A stretch of 64,000 bases of DNA, from positions 79,650-143,649 of the forward strand of contig BQJG01000001.1 of the NCBI GenBank assembly GCA_021604585.1, given 5' to 3'. Numbering within the stretch: the stretch's first letter is position 1; each line of letters begins with the position of its first letter. This stretch comes from Hyphococcus sp. GTDB taxonomy: Bacteria > Pseudomonadota > Alphaproteobacteria > Caulobacterales > Parvularculaceae. Below, piece by piece: positions 25,063 to 32,910 of this stretch. The position numbers and the translations under genes were made by a program. Under the pieces are notes generated by a model, which saw only the letters and a program-made list of their open reading frames with translations, had not been told where the DNA came from and made no database searches.

Positions 25063-25521
25063 TTAGACATAATCCAGCGGCAGCTCTGTCGTAGATTTGA
25101 GCTCCTCCATTGAAAAAGTGGAGGTGACGTCAGAGAATTCCGCCGTTGTGATCAACCGCTTATAGACGCGGTCAAACTGCGCCATGTCCGGCGCGACGAC
25201 TTTCATCAGATAGTCGACGTCGCCGCTCATTCGGTAAACTTCGACAATTTCCGGAATGCGCCGGATGCCGTCGCCAAAGTTTTTCAGCCAAGCCTCCGTG
25301 TGGTGCGCGGTCTTGACCGAAATGAAGGCCGTCAGGGTGAGGTTGAGCACGTCCTTATCTGCCAGCGCCACCCGTTTGCGGATGACGCCCTCTTCCTCCA
25401 GCTTTTTGATCCGCCGCCAGCAAGGGGTCGCGGACAGCCCCACTGCCTCGGCGATCTCACTAACCGGAGTGCTTGAGTCGCGCTGCAGTAGCGCCAAAAT
25501 TGCCTTATCTGTGCTATCCAT
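25063..25521 (-). CDS. Lrp/AsnC family transcriptional regulator
   Basis: 152 residues. N-terminal helix-turn-helix (VSEIAEAVGLSATPCWRRIKKLEEEG, split as ...EIAEAVGLSATPCWRRI around residues 23-39), followed by the ligand-binding RAM domain with YRMSGDVDYLMKVV. These regulators respond to amino acids and often control a neighbouring divergent gene. The divergent DUF6356 and YeiH-type exporter genes are therefore candidate targets. MDSTDK at 25521 is the usual family start; the frame extends to 25557. An AT-rich inverted repeat lies just upstream. Confidence 0.9.
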   Translation of the reverse strand: MDSTDKAILALLQRDSSTPVSEIAEAVGLSATPCWRRIKKLEEEGVIRKRVALADKDVLNLTLTAFISVKTAHHTEAWLKNFGDGIRRIPEIVEVYRMSGDVDYLMKVVAPDMAQFDRVYKRLITTAEFSDVTSTFSMEELKSTTELPLDYV

Positions 25522-25545
25522 TCTAATATATATACCGATCTTAGA

Positions 25546-25569
25546 AAAAACTCGCAATGATTAGTTTTT
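25546..25569. promoter_or_regulatory. AT-rich inverted repeat, candidate operator for the Lrp-type regulator
   Basis: AAAAACT (25546-25552) and AGTTTTT (25563-25569) form a 7-base inverted repeat with a 10-base spacer, in the divergent gap between the regulator gene and the DUF6356 gene. Lrp-family sites are AT-rich and loosely palindromic, so an operator is plausible, but the match is unspecific. Confidence 0.35.
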
Positions 25570-25647
25570 CTATCAATCTCTGTAGGATAATTTTTCACTC
25601 ATTTCGGCCTACCCTGCGCTCGTTGAATCAGCGGGGAACCACGTCAC

Positions 25648-25923
25648 ATGATCAAGCGCGCATTTACGGAGCACCCGGCCAGCGTCGGCGAAAGCTATTT
25701 CCAGCATATGGGCATGGCGTTCGGCTTTGGCGGCAAAATGGTCATCGCTGGCTTTGCCTGCCTTTTGCACGGCCTCTTTCCTTTTCTGTTTGTCTGCACA
25801 GGCCGTAAATGCATTGAGGATCTGCACCATCAAATGGTCGCGCACCGCGACAAGCGAAATTGCGCTGATGCTGCGATGCCCTCTATAGCGCGGGACAGAG
25901 ACGTCCTGCGCGCCGCCGAATAG
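25648..25923 (+). CDS. DUF6356 family small membrane protein
   Basis: 91 residues. The pattern FTEHPASVGESYFQHMGMAF, one to two hydrophobic helices (about 27-52) and the closing CTGRKCIEDLHHQM match the DUF6356 family of alphaproteobacteria. Function is not known. It is 32 bases upstream of the YeiH-type exporter gene on the same strand and likely shares its transcript. Confidence 0.8.
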   Translation: MIKRAFTEHPASVGESYFQHMGMAFGFGGKMVIAGFACLLHGLFPFLFVCTGRKCIEDLHHQMVAHRDKRNCADAAMPSIARDRDVLRAAE

Positions 25924-25955
25924 GCTCGCCGACCTTCAAGAAAGACCTTGCTGGC

Positions 25956-26969
25956 GTGAGTTTCCTTTTCAGCCTTCAAAACAAGCTGCGCGAGTTTACG
26001 CCGGGCGTCTTGCTCGCTGTTACGGTGGCGCTCGCCTCGCTGTTTATCTCTTCGCACTATGGCGGGCCGGTGATGGTTTACGCCATCCTGTTCGGCATCG
26101 CCTTCAACTTTATGAATGATGAGGTGAAGACTAAACCGGGAATTCAGTTTGCATCGAAACGCATTTTGCAGCTCGGCGTCATTTTGCTTGGCGCTTCGGT
26201 GACGTTTTCCGAAATTGCCGCGCTCGGTTGGGCGACCGCATTGCTTGTAATCCTTGCAGTCATCACGACCATTCTTGCCGGCGTTGCGATTGGCCGAAGC
26301 GCCGGCCTTACGGCGCCACACGCGACGCTTTCTGCTGGCGCTGTCGCCATATGCGGCGCGTCGGCGGCGATGGCGATTGCATCTGTTCTCCCGCAAACCA
26401 AAGAGAGCGAGCGCAATCTCATCCTCACCGTAGTCGGCGTCACGACCCTCTCGACCATCGCCATGATAACCTATCCCTCGCTGACGAAACTGTTCGGCTT
26501 CACCGAGATGCAGTCCGGGGTGTTTTTGGGGGCCACGATCCATGACGTCGCACAAGTGATCGGCGCCGGTTATATCGTCTCCGACGATGCGGGCGCCGTT
26601 GCGGCTGTGGTTAAATTGATGCGCGTTACTTTGCTTGCGCCAGCGGTCTTCATCATCGCAATGGTATTTTCCCGAAATGCGGGTGCGGAAGCGACCGGTC
26701 GCGCCTTCCCAATATTCCTGTTTGGTTTCGCCGCCCTCATGGCCGCCAATAGCTTCGGCCTCGTGCCGGAAAGCTGGCGTGCCAGCCTTGCCGGCGCATC
26801 GCGCTTTGCGCTGGTCGTCGCCGTCTCGGCGCTCGGGGTGAAAACTTCGTTGAAAGACCTTTTCAAGGTCGGCCCAAAGCCGGTGGCGGCGCTCGCCATG
26901 CAGACCGCCTGGCTCGCAATTTTTGTTGGGCTCGCCGTCGCTTTCGGCAAAGCCGTTTTGCCGCATTAG
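25956..26969 (+). CDS. YeiH/UPF0324 family putative sulfate exporter
   Basis: 337 residues with about ten helices. Typical family segments are LFGIAFNFM near residue 50, KRILQLGVILLGASVTF, and GAVAICGASAAMAIA around residues 130-144. The family is annotated as putative sulfate exporters (YeiH in E. coli), and homologues often pair with LysR- or Lrp-type regulators; transport of sulfite or related anions is inferred, not shown. Start is GTG 25956. A long open frame on the opposite strand across this gene is a shadow. Confidence 0.87.
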   Translation: MSFLFSLQNKLREFTPGVLLAVTVALASLFISSHYGGPVMVYAILFGIAFNFMNDEVKTKPGIQFASKRILQLGVILLGASVTFSEIAALGWATALLVILAVITTILAGVAIGRSAGLTAPHATLSAGAVAICGASAAMAIASVLPQTKESERNLILTVVGVTTLSTIAMITYPSLTKLFGFTEMQSGVFLGATIHDVAQVIGAGYIVSDDAGAVAAVVKLMRVTLLAPAVFIIAMVFSRNAGAEATGRAFPIFLFGFAALMAANSFGLVPESWRASLAGASRFALVVAVSALGVKTSLKDLFKVGPKPVAALAMQTAWLAIFVGLAVAFGKAVLPH

Positions 26970-27101
26970 GTGCGCGGCCCAACACGGTAAACGCAATCTT
27001 AATCGGCCAATCCCGACAGATTTCCTTTCCCTGATTTTAACTTCACTGGGCGATGTTTGCGAGGATTCAATTCCTCGGCCAAACCTTCTGGGAGCCCGAC
27101 C

Positions 27102-28052
27102 ATGTCTGACCAGCCTCTTGCAACCCGTCTCGCCGCAATCGGCGCAGATGGCTTTGTTTCCGCTGACGAAGTGCTTTTCCTGCGCAGAACCGTTTTCGCC
27201 AATGGCGTTGTCGATCCGGCAGAGCTTGATGCGCTGTTCGACCTTGGCGATCGCGCGCAGGACGGCGATCCGGAATGGTTCCAGTTTTTTGCCGAAGCGG
27301 CGGCCGATTTTTATCTTCGCGAAGAAGAGCCGCAAGGCTATTTGACCCCGGAGGAGTTCGCCTCGCTTCGCGGACGGATCACTCGTGACGGACATGCGAA
27401 TGCGCTCGAGGTCGCGCTTCTGGTCAAGCTGATGGAGACGGCGATGCAATCGCCTGCGGAGATGGCCGAATTCACCGGCGACCAAATTCGCGCCATGATC
27501 GCCAAAAAGCCTGAGGGCCCTGTCGTGTCCAAACAGGACGCTATCATGCTGAAGCGATATTTGTTCGCCGCAGGCGGTGACGGCAATGTCGCCGTGACCC
27601 GCCGCGAGGCCGAACTTCTGTTCGACATCAATGACGCCACAGACAACGCCCGCAACAATCCGGCGTGGACGGAATTGTTCGTGCAGGGCGTCGTCAATCA
27701 TTTGATGGCGCATCTCGGCTACACAGCGCCGAGCCGCGAAGAAGCCTTCCGCCGCAACGCCTGGGCGAAAGATCAGTCGGTCAATGTAGGCGGTTTTTTT
27801 AAGAAGATGATGGCGGGCGGTCTTAGCGGTTTCAAACCGACCGAGAGCGTCGTCAAAGCCCATAACGACCAGCGCGACGCGGAAATCGCCCACGCCGAAC
27901 AGCTCACCAGAGCCGAAGCCGACTGGCTCGCGGCGCGCATCGGCAAGGATGGCGATTTCGACGTCAATGAACGCCGCCTGATCGACCGGCTGCGCGAATT
28001 GAAGGACGATCTTCCCGAAGGCTTGAAAGCGCTGCTCGACCGCGCGGCTTAG
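27102..28052 (+). CDS. Four-repeat alpha-helical protein, unknown function
   Basis: 316 residues, cytoplasmic and acidic. An imperfect unit of about 70-80 residues recurs: FVSADEVLFLRRTVFANG-VVDPAEL near residue 17, YLTPEEFASLRGRITRDG near 85, VVSKQDAIMLKRYLFAAGG near 150, and QLTRAEADWLAARIGKDG near 270. Acidic residues follow the Gly turn in most units, recalling EF-hand or TerB-type helical repeats, but a clean calcium-binding loop is not evident. ATG 27102 follows GGGAG by 8 bases. A small open frame of 48 codons begins 6 bases after its stop. Confidence 0.65.
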   Translation: MSDQPLATRLAAIGADGFVSADEVLFLRRTVFANGVVDPAELDALFDLGDRAQDGDPEWFQFFAEAAADFYLREEEPQGYLTPEEFASLRGRITRDGHANALEVALLVKLMETAMQSPAEMAEFTGDQIRAMIAKKPEGPVVSKQDAIMLKRYLFAAGGDGNVAVTRREAELLFDINDATDNARNNPAWTELFVQGVVNHLMAHLGYTAPSREEAFRRNAWAKDQSVNVGGFFKKMMAGGLSGFKPTESVVKAHNDQRDAEIAHAEQLTRAEADWLAARIGKDGDFDVNERRLIDRLRELKDDLPEGLKALLDRAA

Positions 28053-28058
28053 CCGACC

Positions 28059-28205
28059 ATGACGGATATTGCGAAAATACTCGTTGCCGGCATATCCGCC
28101 ACGGGCGGATATCTTGCAGTATCGCTTTGGGGTCCATTCAGCGGCGGCGGCTTCGATTATGCGTCGGCGAACGTGGACGAAAAACAAAAATTTCTCGAAA
28201 TCTAA
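28059..28205 (+). CDS. 48-residue small protein downstream of the repeat protein
   Basis: Reads MTDIAKILVAGISATGGYLA and continues with SLWGPFSGGG and an acidic C-terminus. The N-terminal half is hydrophobic enough for one membrane helix. It begins 6 bases after the preceding stop and in a GC-rich stretch, in contrast to the AT-richer non-coding DNA that follows its stop. Too short for a confident call. Confidence 0.4.
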   Translation: MTDIAKILVAGISATGGYLAVSLWGPFSGGGFDYASANVDEKQKFLEI

Positions 28206-28531
28206 GGCGACACCTGCGCCTCGAGCCAGCCATAGCGACCGGTCGCGCAATGTTGTGCGTGAAACACTACGGACTGTCTCCCCTGTCTGTGTTTTTCTGA
28301 CCGCTTCTGCGAGCGTTGCGCTTTTAACTCGTTGCTTCTCATAATTTCTAGCCCTTCTTACGTTTGTGTTGAACATGAAGGACACTCTAAGGCCGCCGCA
28401 GAATTGGTGCATAACTATTCACCAACACGGGGTTCTATGAAAGAATTCAACAAAAGTGATGAATTTTTCGGCAGGTGGTTCAACTTATTGGGGTGTGCAT
28501 CAATTCCGATTTTCGATCTGGCGGAAACTGC
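28206..28531. other. Intergenic region with no supported gene
   Basis: About 325 bases between the small protein and the YbjN-type gene, AT-richer than its surroundings. Only short frames are present, the best being a 32-codon frame starting near 28437 without homology. No terminator, tRNA or repeat was recognised. Confidence 0.5.
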
Positions 28532-29038
28532 CTAGCTTGTCGGCGCGCCTTCCTGAAACTTCGACACGAAAGCCGAAATCACATCGGCCCAGCGGCTGAT
28601 GTTCTGGGACAAATGGTTCTCGGTGACGCCGCCGTTCAGCTCAATCACATAATCGACGCCAACTTCACTGGTGCCTTCCAGCACATAAGCGCGGCCAAAG
28701 ACCTGGCTGTCATTGAAGCTGTTGACGAGCCTGTAGTCATTCGCGGTGACGGTCCGGCCAAGCTCAAAGTTTGCGAAGAACACCAGCGTTTCACACGCGC
28801 TTGGCGAACCTGAACAAGAAAGCGCCCGGACATAAAAATCGAACTGGCCCGCCTTGCCGGTCGCGACCGGCGCGCCGGTGGCGCTATCGGCCATCATGGA
28901 CGGGCTGAGATCGGCGGCGCTGAGAATGTCTTCGAGCTGATCGCCCGTCAGAGAACCGAGCGTCTGCGCCCGGACTGCGTTTGACGCGGCGCTCCATGCA
29001 GCGCCTGCCATCACCATTGCGATTAACAATTTCTTCAT
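28532..29038 (-). CDS. Exported YbjN domain-containing protein
   Basis: 168 residues with a signal peptide (MKKLLIAMVMAGAAWSAASN) and a YbjN-type domain: the segment TAND-YRLVNSFNDSQVFGRAYV and the closing helix around NISRWADVISAF are characteristic. YbjN domains resemble type III secretion chaperones in fold; exported versions are common in alphaproteobacteria and their function is unknown. The upstream frame extends to 29092, but MKKLL at 29038 begins the signal peptide. It is divergent from sdhC. Confidence 0.77.
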   Translation of the reverse strand: MKKLLIAMVMAGAAWSAASNAVRAQTLGSLTGDQLEDILSAADLSPSMMADSATGAPVATGKAGQFDFYVRALSCSGSPSACETLVFFANFELGRTVTANDYRLVNSFNDSQVFGRAYVLEGTSEVGVDYVIELNGGVTENHLSQNISRWADVISAFVSKFQEGAPTS

Positions 29039-29162
29039 GCCCCAAATCCCCTGCTCACGCATACAATCCCTAGTCAGCATGGCCGAAAACACGCCTCATT
29101 GGCAATGGCGGCAGCCCTGCAAATCCTCCAGCGGGGACGCAACTTGACGCTCCTCAACTGCG

Positions 29163-29190
29163 TTGACTTGAAAAAGGGGCGGCCTATGTT
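29163..29190 (+). promoter_or_regulatory. Candidate sigma-70 promoter of sdhCDA
   Basis: TTGACT (29163-29168) and TATGTT (29185-29190) are separated by 16 bases, and transcription would start about 33 bases before the sdhC ATG. Both boxes match the housekeeping consensus at five and four of six positions. Predicted by eye only. Confidence 0.5.
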
Positions 29191-29229
29191 CGCTTGCACC
29201 GCAACAATTCCTGCTTTCCCGGGGTTTTC

Positions 29230-29631
29230 ATGTCCAATCAAGCGCAACCGACGCGCCCCCTCTCTCCGCATCTGCAAATCTGGCGTTTCACCGTCACCAT
29301 GGCCGCCTCGATCACCCATCGCGGGACTGGCATGGTGCTGTATGGCGGCGCACTCTTGCTCAGCTTCTGGATCTACGCGCTGGCCTTCAGCCCGTCGCTC
29401 TTCACTTCGCTGGCCGGATTCGTGAACGCACCCGCCGGCGTGATCATGGTCGGCGGCTATGTCTGGTCGCTCTGCTTTCATTTGTTGAACGGGCTGCGTC
29501 ACCTCTATTGGGATTCCGGCCGCGGCCTCGCGCCAAAAACCGCTTCAAAAACCGCTTGGGCGATTTATGCGGGCTCGCTCCTCCTCGCCGGGATCATCAT
29601 GATCGCCAGTTACAATGCGATGGGAGCGTAA
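29230..29631 (+). CDS. sdhC: Succinate dehydrogenase cytochrome b556 subunit
   Basis: 133 residues, three membrane helices. SPHLQIWRF, SITHRGTGM and the HLLNGLRHLYWD segment carrying the axial heme histidine are typical of SdhC. It anchors complex II in the inner membrane and passes electrons to ubiquinone. The frame is open from 29194, but ATG 29230 starts at the normal N-terminus (MSNQAQPTRPLSPHL). It is followed 1 base later by sdhD. Confidence 0.96.
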   Translation: MSNQAQPTRPLSPHLQIWRFTVTMAASITHRGTGMVLYGGALLLSFWIYALAFSPSLFTSLAGFVNAPAGVIMVGGYVWSLCFHLLNGLRHLYWDSGRGLAPKTASKTAWAIYAGSLLLAGIIMIASYNAMGA

Positions 29632-29632
29632 T

Positions 29633-29971
29633 ATGGCCCATAAAGGAACCTCCACCTTCATCATCCAGCGCGCCTCGGCGGCGCTTTTGATTCCACTCGC
29701 CATCTGGTTTCTGATTGGCGTCGTTTCCCATCTGGGCGCCGATTATGCGGGCGCGCGGGCGTGGCTGGCGTCTTCTCCCCTGAACGCGATTGCGCTCGCC
29801 CTCTTCATCACTATCGGCGCATGGCACATGCGCATCGGCATGAAAGAAATTATCGCCGACTATATTCATGGCGGGTGGAGAGGCGTTCTTTCCATCCTGA
29901 ACTGGCTGGCCGCTCTCTCTCTTATCGCGGGCGCGCTCTGGTCAATTTACAACATTTCATTCGTAGGCTGA
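29633..29971 (+). CDS. sdhD: Succinate dehydrogenase hydrophobic membrane anchor
   Basis: 112 residues with three membrane helices. IQRASAALLIPLAIWF and the HMRIGMKEIIADYIHG segment match SdhD, the second membrane anchor, which with SdhC forms the quinone site. ATG 29633 directly follows the sdhC stop. The 4-base gap to sdhA confirms one transcript. Confidence 0.95.
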   Translation: MAHKGTSTFIIQRASAALLIPLAIWFLIGVVSHLGADYAGARAWLASSPLNAIALALFITIGAWHMRIGMKEIIADYIHGGWRGVLSILNWLAALSLIAGALWSIYNISFVG

Positions 29972-29975
29972 GCAA

Positions 29976-31763
29976 ATGACTTCGAGTTACGAGATTGTCG
30001 ATCATGAATATGATGTGGTGGTCGTCGGCGCCGGCGGCGCGGGGCTGCGCGCAACCTTGGGCGCGGCGCAGGCGGGGCTAAAGACCGCATGTGTGACGAA
30101 AGTGTTTCCGACCCGCTCGCACACCGTTGCGGCGCAAGGCGGCATCTCCGCATCGCTCGGCAATATGAGCGAAGACGACTGGCGCTGGCACATGTACGAC
30201 ACGGTCAAAGGCTCGGACTGGCTCGGCGATCAGGACGCCATTGAATATCTCTGCAAGAACGCGCCCGCCGCCGTCTATGAGCTGGAGCATTGGGGCGTGC
30301 CCTTCTCGCGCACCGAAGAAGGAAAAATCTATCAGCGCGCTTTTGGCGGCATGACCAAGAATTACGGCGAGGGTCAGGTCCAACGCACCTGCGCCGCCGC
30401 CGACCGCACCGGCCACGCCATCCTGCACACGCTGTACGGCCAGTCGGTGAAGCAGAATGCAAAGTTCTTCATTGAACACTTCGCCCTCGACCTCATCATG
30501 TCGGACGACGGCGAATGTCAGGGCGTCCTCTCCATGGAGCTCGATACCGGAATCATCCACCGCTTCAACGCGAAAATGGTGATCCTCGCCACCGGCGGTT
30601 ACGGCCGCGTATATCAAACGTGTACCTCGGCGCATACTTGCACTGGCGACGGCAACGCCATGGTGCTGCGCGCCGGCCTCCCTTTGCAAGACATGGAGTT
30701 CGTGCAGTTTCATCCAACCGGCGTTTACGGCGCCGGCGTCCTTATTACCGAGGGCGCGCGCGGCGAAGGCGGCTACCTCACCAATTCCGAAGGCGAGCGC
30801 TTCATGGAGCGCTATGCGCCGTCGGCGAAAGATCTCGCCTCACGCGACGTCGTCTCGCGTTCGATGAATATCGAGATTCACGAAGGCCGCGGCGTTGGCC
30901 CGAACAAGGATCATATCCATCTCAACTTGAACCACCTCGATCCGAAAGTGCTGGCGCACCGTCTGCCGGGGATTTCGGAATCTGCGAAAATTTTCGCCGG
31001 CGTCGATGTGACCAAAGAGCCAATCCCTGTATTGCCGACCGTGCATTACAATATGGGCGGCATTCCGACCAACTATCACGGCGAGGTCATGACCAAGCGC
31101 GGCGACGACAGCGAAGTCGTCGTTCCGGGCCTGATGGCGATCGGCGAAGCGGCCTGCGTTTCCGTGCATGGCGCCAACCGCCTCGGCTCCAACTCGCTGA
31201 TCGACCTTGTTGTGTTTGGCCGCGCGGCGGGTCTTCGCTGCGGCGAAGTCGTCAAGTCAGGCGGCGCATCGCGCCCGCTGCCCAAACGGGCGACCGATGA
31301 CGCGCTCGCCCGTCTCGACAGGTTCCGTTACGCCAAGGGTGATGCGCCGACCGCCGCCTTACGCGCGCGCATGCAAGGCGTCATGCAAAATAATTGCGCG
31401 GTGTTTCGCACCGAAGAAACGCTGCAACAGGGCTGCGAGAAAATCAAAGCAGTCCACGACGCGATGCCGAATATCGGCGTCACTGACAGGACGCTGGTGT
31501 GGAACACCGATCTCGTCGAAACGCTCGAGTTCGACAATATGATCGGCCAGGCCATCGTCACCATGGAAGGCGCTGCGAACCGCAAGGAAAGCCGCGGCGC
31601 CCATGCGCGCGAAGACTTCCCCGAGCGCGACGACGCCAACTGGATGAAGCACACCGCCGCCTGGTTTTCGGGCGGCAAGGCGACCATCGACTACCGCCCG
31701 GTGCATGACTTCACCATGACGGATGAGATCAAGTATATTGAGCCAAAGAAGCGGGTTTATTAA
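29976..31763 (+). CDS. sdhA: Succinate dehydrogenase flavoprotein subunit
   Basis: 595 residues, normal length. The N-terminal dinucleotide fold VVGAGGAGLRA binds FAD, and the histidine of RSHTVAAQGGI is the covalent FAD ligand. HGANRLGSNSLIDLVVFGRA closes the FAD domain, and the catalytic Arg/His region lies around residues 240-300. It oxidises succinate to fumarate in the TCA cycle. Unlike the usual order, sdhB does not follow directly: a hairpin lies just after the stop and sdhB is about 5 kb away. Confidence 0.98.
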   Translation: MTSSYEIVDHEYDVVVVGAGGAGLRATLGAAQAGLKTACVTKVFPTRSHTVAAQGGISASLGNMSEDDWRWHMYDTVKGSDWLGDQDAIEYLCKNAPAAVYELEHWGVPFSRTEEGKIYQRAFGGMTKNYGEGQVQRTCAAADRTGHAILHTLYGQSVKQNAKFFIEHFALDLIMSDDGECQGVLSMELDTGIIHRFNAKMVILATGGYGRVYQTCTSAHTCTGDGNAMVLRAGLPLQDMEFVQFHPTGVYGAGVLITEGARGEGGYLTNSEGERFMERYAPSAKDLASRDVVSRSMNIEIHEGRGVGPNKDHIHLNLNHLDPKVLAHRLPGISESAKIFAGVDVTKEPIPVLPTVHYNMGGIPTNYHGEVMTKRGDDSEVVVPGLMAIGEAACVSVHGANRLGSNSLIDLVVFGRAAGLRCGEVVKSGGASRPLPKRATDDALARLDRFRYAKGDAPTAALRARMQGVMQNNCAVFRTEETLQQGCEKIKAVHDAMPNIGVTDRTLVWNTDLVETLEFDNMIGQAIVTMEGAANRKESRGAHAREDFPERDDANWMKHTAAWFSGGKATIDYRPVHDFTMTDEIKYIEPKKRVY

Positions 31764-31800
31764 TCACCGCTTTTTTTTGCACCCACAGAAAAAATTGCAT

Positions 31801-31829
31801 AGCCTCTCCACCAAACGGAGGGGCTTTTT
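31801..31829 (+). terminator. Terminator-like hairpin after sdhA that contains the next gene's ribosome site
   Basis: Arms 31801-31809 and 31817-31825 pair over 9 positions with one G-T wobble, have a 7-base loop, and are followed by TTTTT. The 3' arm contains GGAGG (31817-31821), which is at ribosome-site distance from the ATG at 31831. The element can therefore end sdh transcription and also hide the ribosome site of the downstream gene. Confidence 0.7.
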
Positions 31830-31830
31830 C

Positions 31831-32910
31831 ATGCACGTCACACGCCGGAACGCCATTGCGCTGACTGCGGCCGCCATCGCGGCGCCTTCCGCCGCCGTCG
31901 CGCAATCGTCAAATCGCCTCGCCCGGCTCTACGACGGCGCCCTCGTCATCGACGCACTCTCCTTCGCCCATAAATGGGATGACGACGAATGGGCGGCGGT
32001 GAAACAGTCCGGCTATTCCGGCATCGTCACCAGCCTGGACCGCCGCGATCTGCAGACCGCCATTGACGAATTGCTGGGGTGGAAGAAGCGCGCCGAAGAG
32101 TTTCCCGATCGCTACATGGTCGCGCTGAATGCAGGCGATTTCGAGCGCGCCAAGCGCGAGGGGAAACTCGCCGTGATGATGAATTTCCAGAACTCCACCA
32201 TGCTCGACGGCGACGCCGGCAATATCGACGCACTGCACGCGCTCGGCATGCGCTCTTTCCAGCTCACCTATAATTTTCGCAATCTGGTCGGCGACGGCTG
32301 TCTTGAGCGCACAAACGCCGGGCTTTCCGATTTCGGCGTCGAGGTCGTCGCGCGCATGAACAAAACCGGCGTCCTGGTCGATCTTTCCCATTGCGGCGCT
32401 CAGACGACCATGGACGGCATTGCATTCTCCGAAAAGCCCGTCGCCATCACCCATTCCATGGTCGAGAAATTCCGCCCCGGCCATCCGCGCGCCAAGACTG
32501 ACGATCAAATCAGGGCGCTCGCCGGCAAGGGCGGCGTGTTCGGCGTCGCCGCGCTCGGATACTTCATCGGCAAGAATCCCGGCGCCGACACTACAATTGA
32601 ACATTACGCCGATCACATCGAACACGCGGTCAACACAATCGGCATTGAGCATGTGGGCCTGTCGACCGACTTTCCCGTACGCGGCCTTGAAAGCTGGATT
32701 ACGAAAGAAGAGTGGTACGAGCCGCGCCTTAAGATTTTCAAGCCGAGCTATGACGTGCAATGGCCGCCTTACATTCCCGAACTCGATGCGCCCGACCGGT
32801 TCCGAAATTTGCTCGCTGTCCTCGACCGGCGCGGCTGGAAGTCGGGCGATATGGAACGCTTGCTCGGCGGCAATTGGCTACGCTTGTTCAAGGATGTGTT
32901 TGGAAGCTGA
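31831..32910 (+). CDS. Exported M19 (membrane dipeptidase)-like protein with altered metal site
   Basis: 359 residues with an RR-containing signal (VTRRNAIALTAAAIAAPSAA), suggesting Tat export. The later blocks are classic M19: VDLSHCG (184-190), ITHSMVEKFRPGHPRAKTDD and GLSTDF. Two metal-ligand positions differ, however. The canonical DGHxD near the N-terminus is VIDALSFAHKW (39-49), and the bridging-Glu segment (EGG/EG in active enzymes) is MNFQN (117-121). It may bind metal differently or not be a dipeptidase. Frame is open from 31723; ATG 31831 is preferred because it is preceded by GGAGG and starts the signal peptide. Confidence 0.85.
   Translation: MHVTRRNAIALTAAAIAAPSAAVAQSSNRLARLYDGALVIDALSFAHKWDDDEWAAVKQSGYSGIVTSLDRRDLQTAIDELLGWKKRAEEFPDRYMVALNAGDFERAKREGKLAVMMNFQNSTMLDGDAGNIDALHALGMRSFQLTYNFRNLVGDGCLERTNAGLSDFGVEVVARMNKTGVLVDLSHCGAQTTMDGIAFSEKPVAITHSMVEKFRPGHPRAKTDDQIRALAGKGGVFGVAALGYFIGKNPGADTTIEHYADHIEHAVNTIGIEHVGLSTDFPVRGLESWITKEEWYEPRLKIFKPSYDVQWPPYIPELDAPDRFRNLLAVLDRRGWKSGDMERLLGGNWLRLFKDVFGS

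Noticed and set aside
25830..28412. Very long (860-codon) open frame on the minus strand
   Set aside because: It runs antisense to three well-supported plus-strand genes (DUF6356, YeiH-type, repeat protein), is rich in Arg/His/Gly as expected for a GC-rich shadow, and shows no domain.
28332..28535. 67-codon plus-strand frame in the AT-rich gap
   Set aside because: No ribosome site, domain or conservation signal, and its end overlaps the YbjN gene end.
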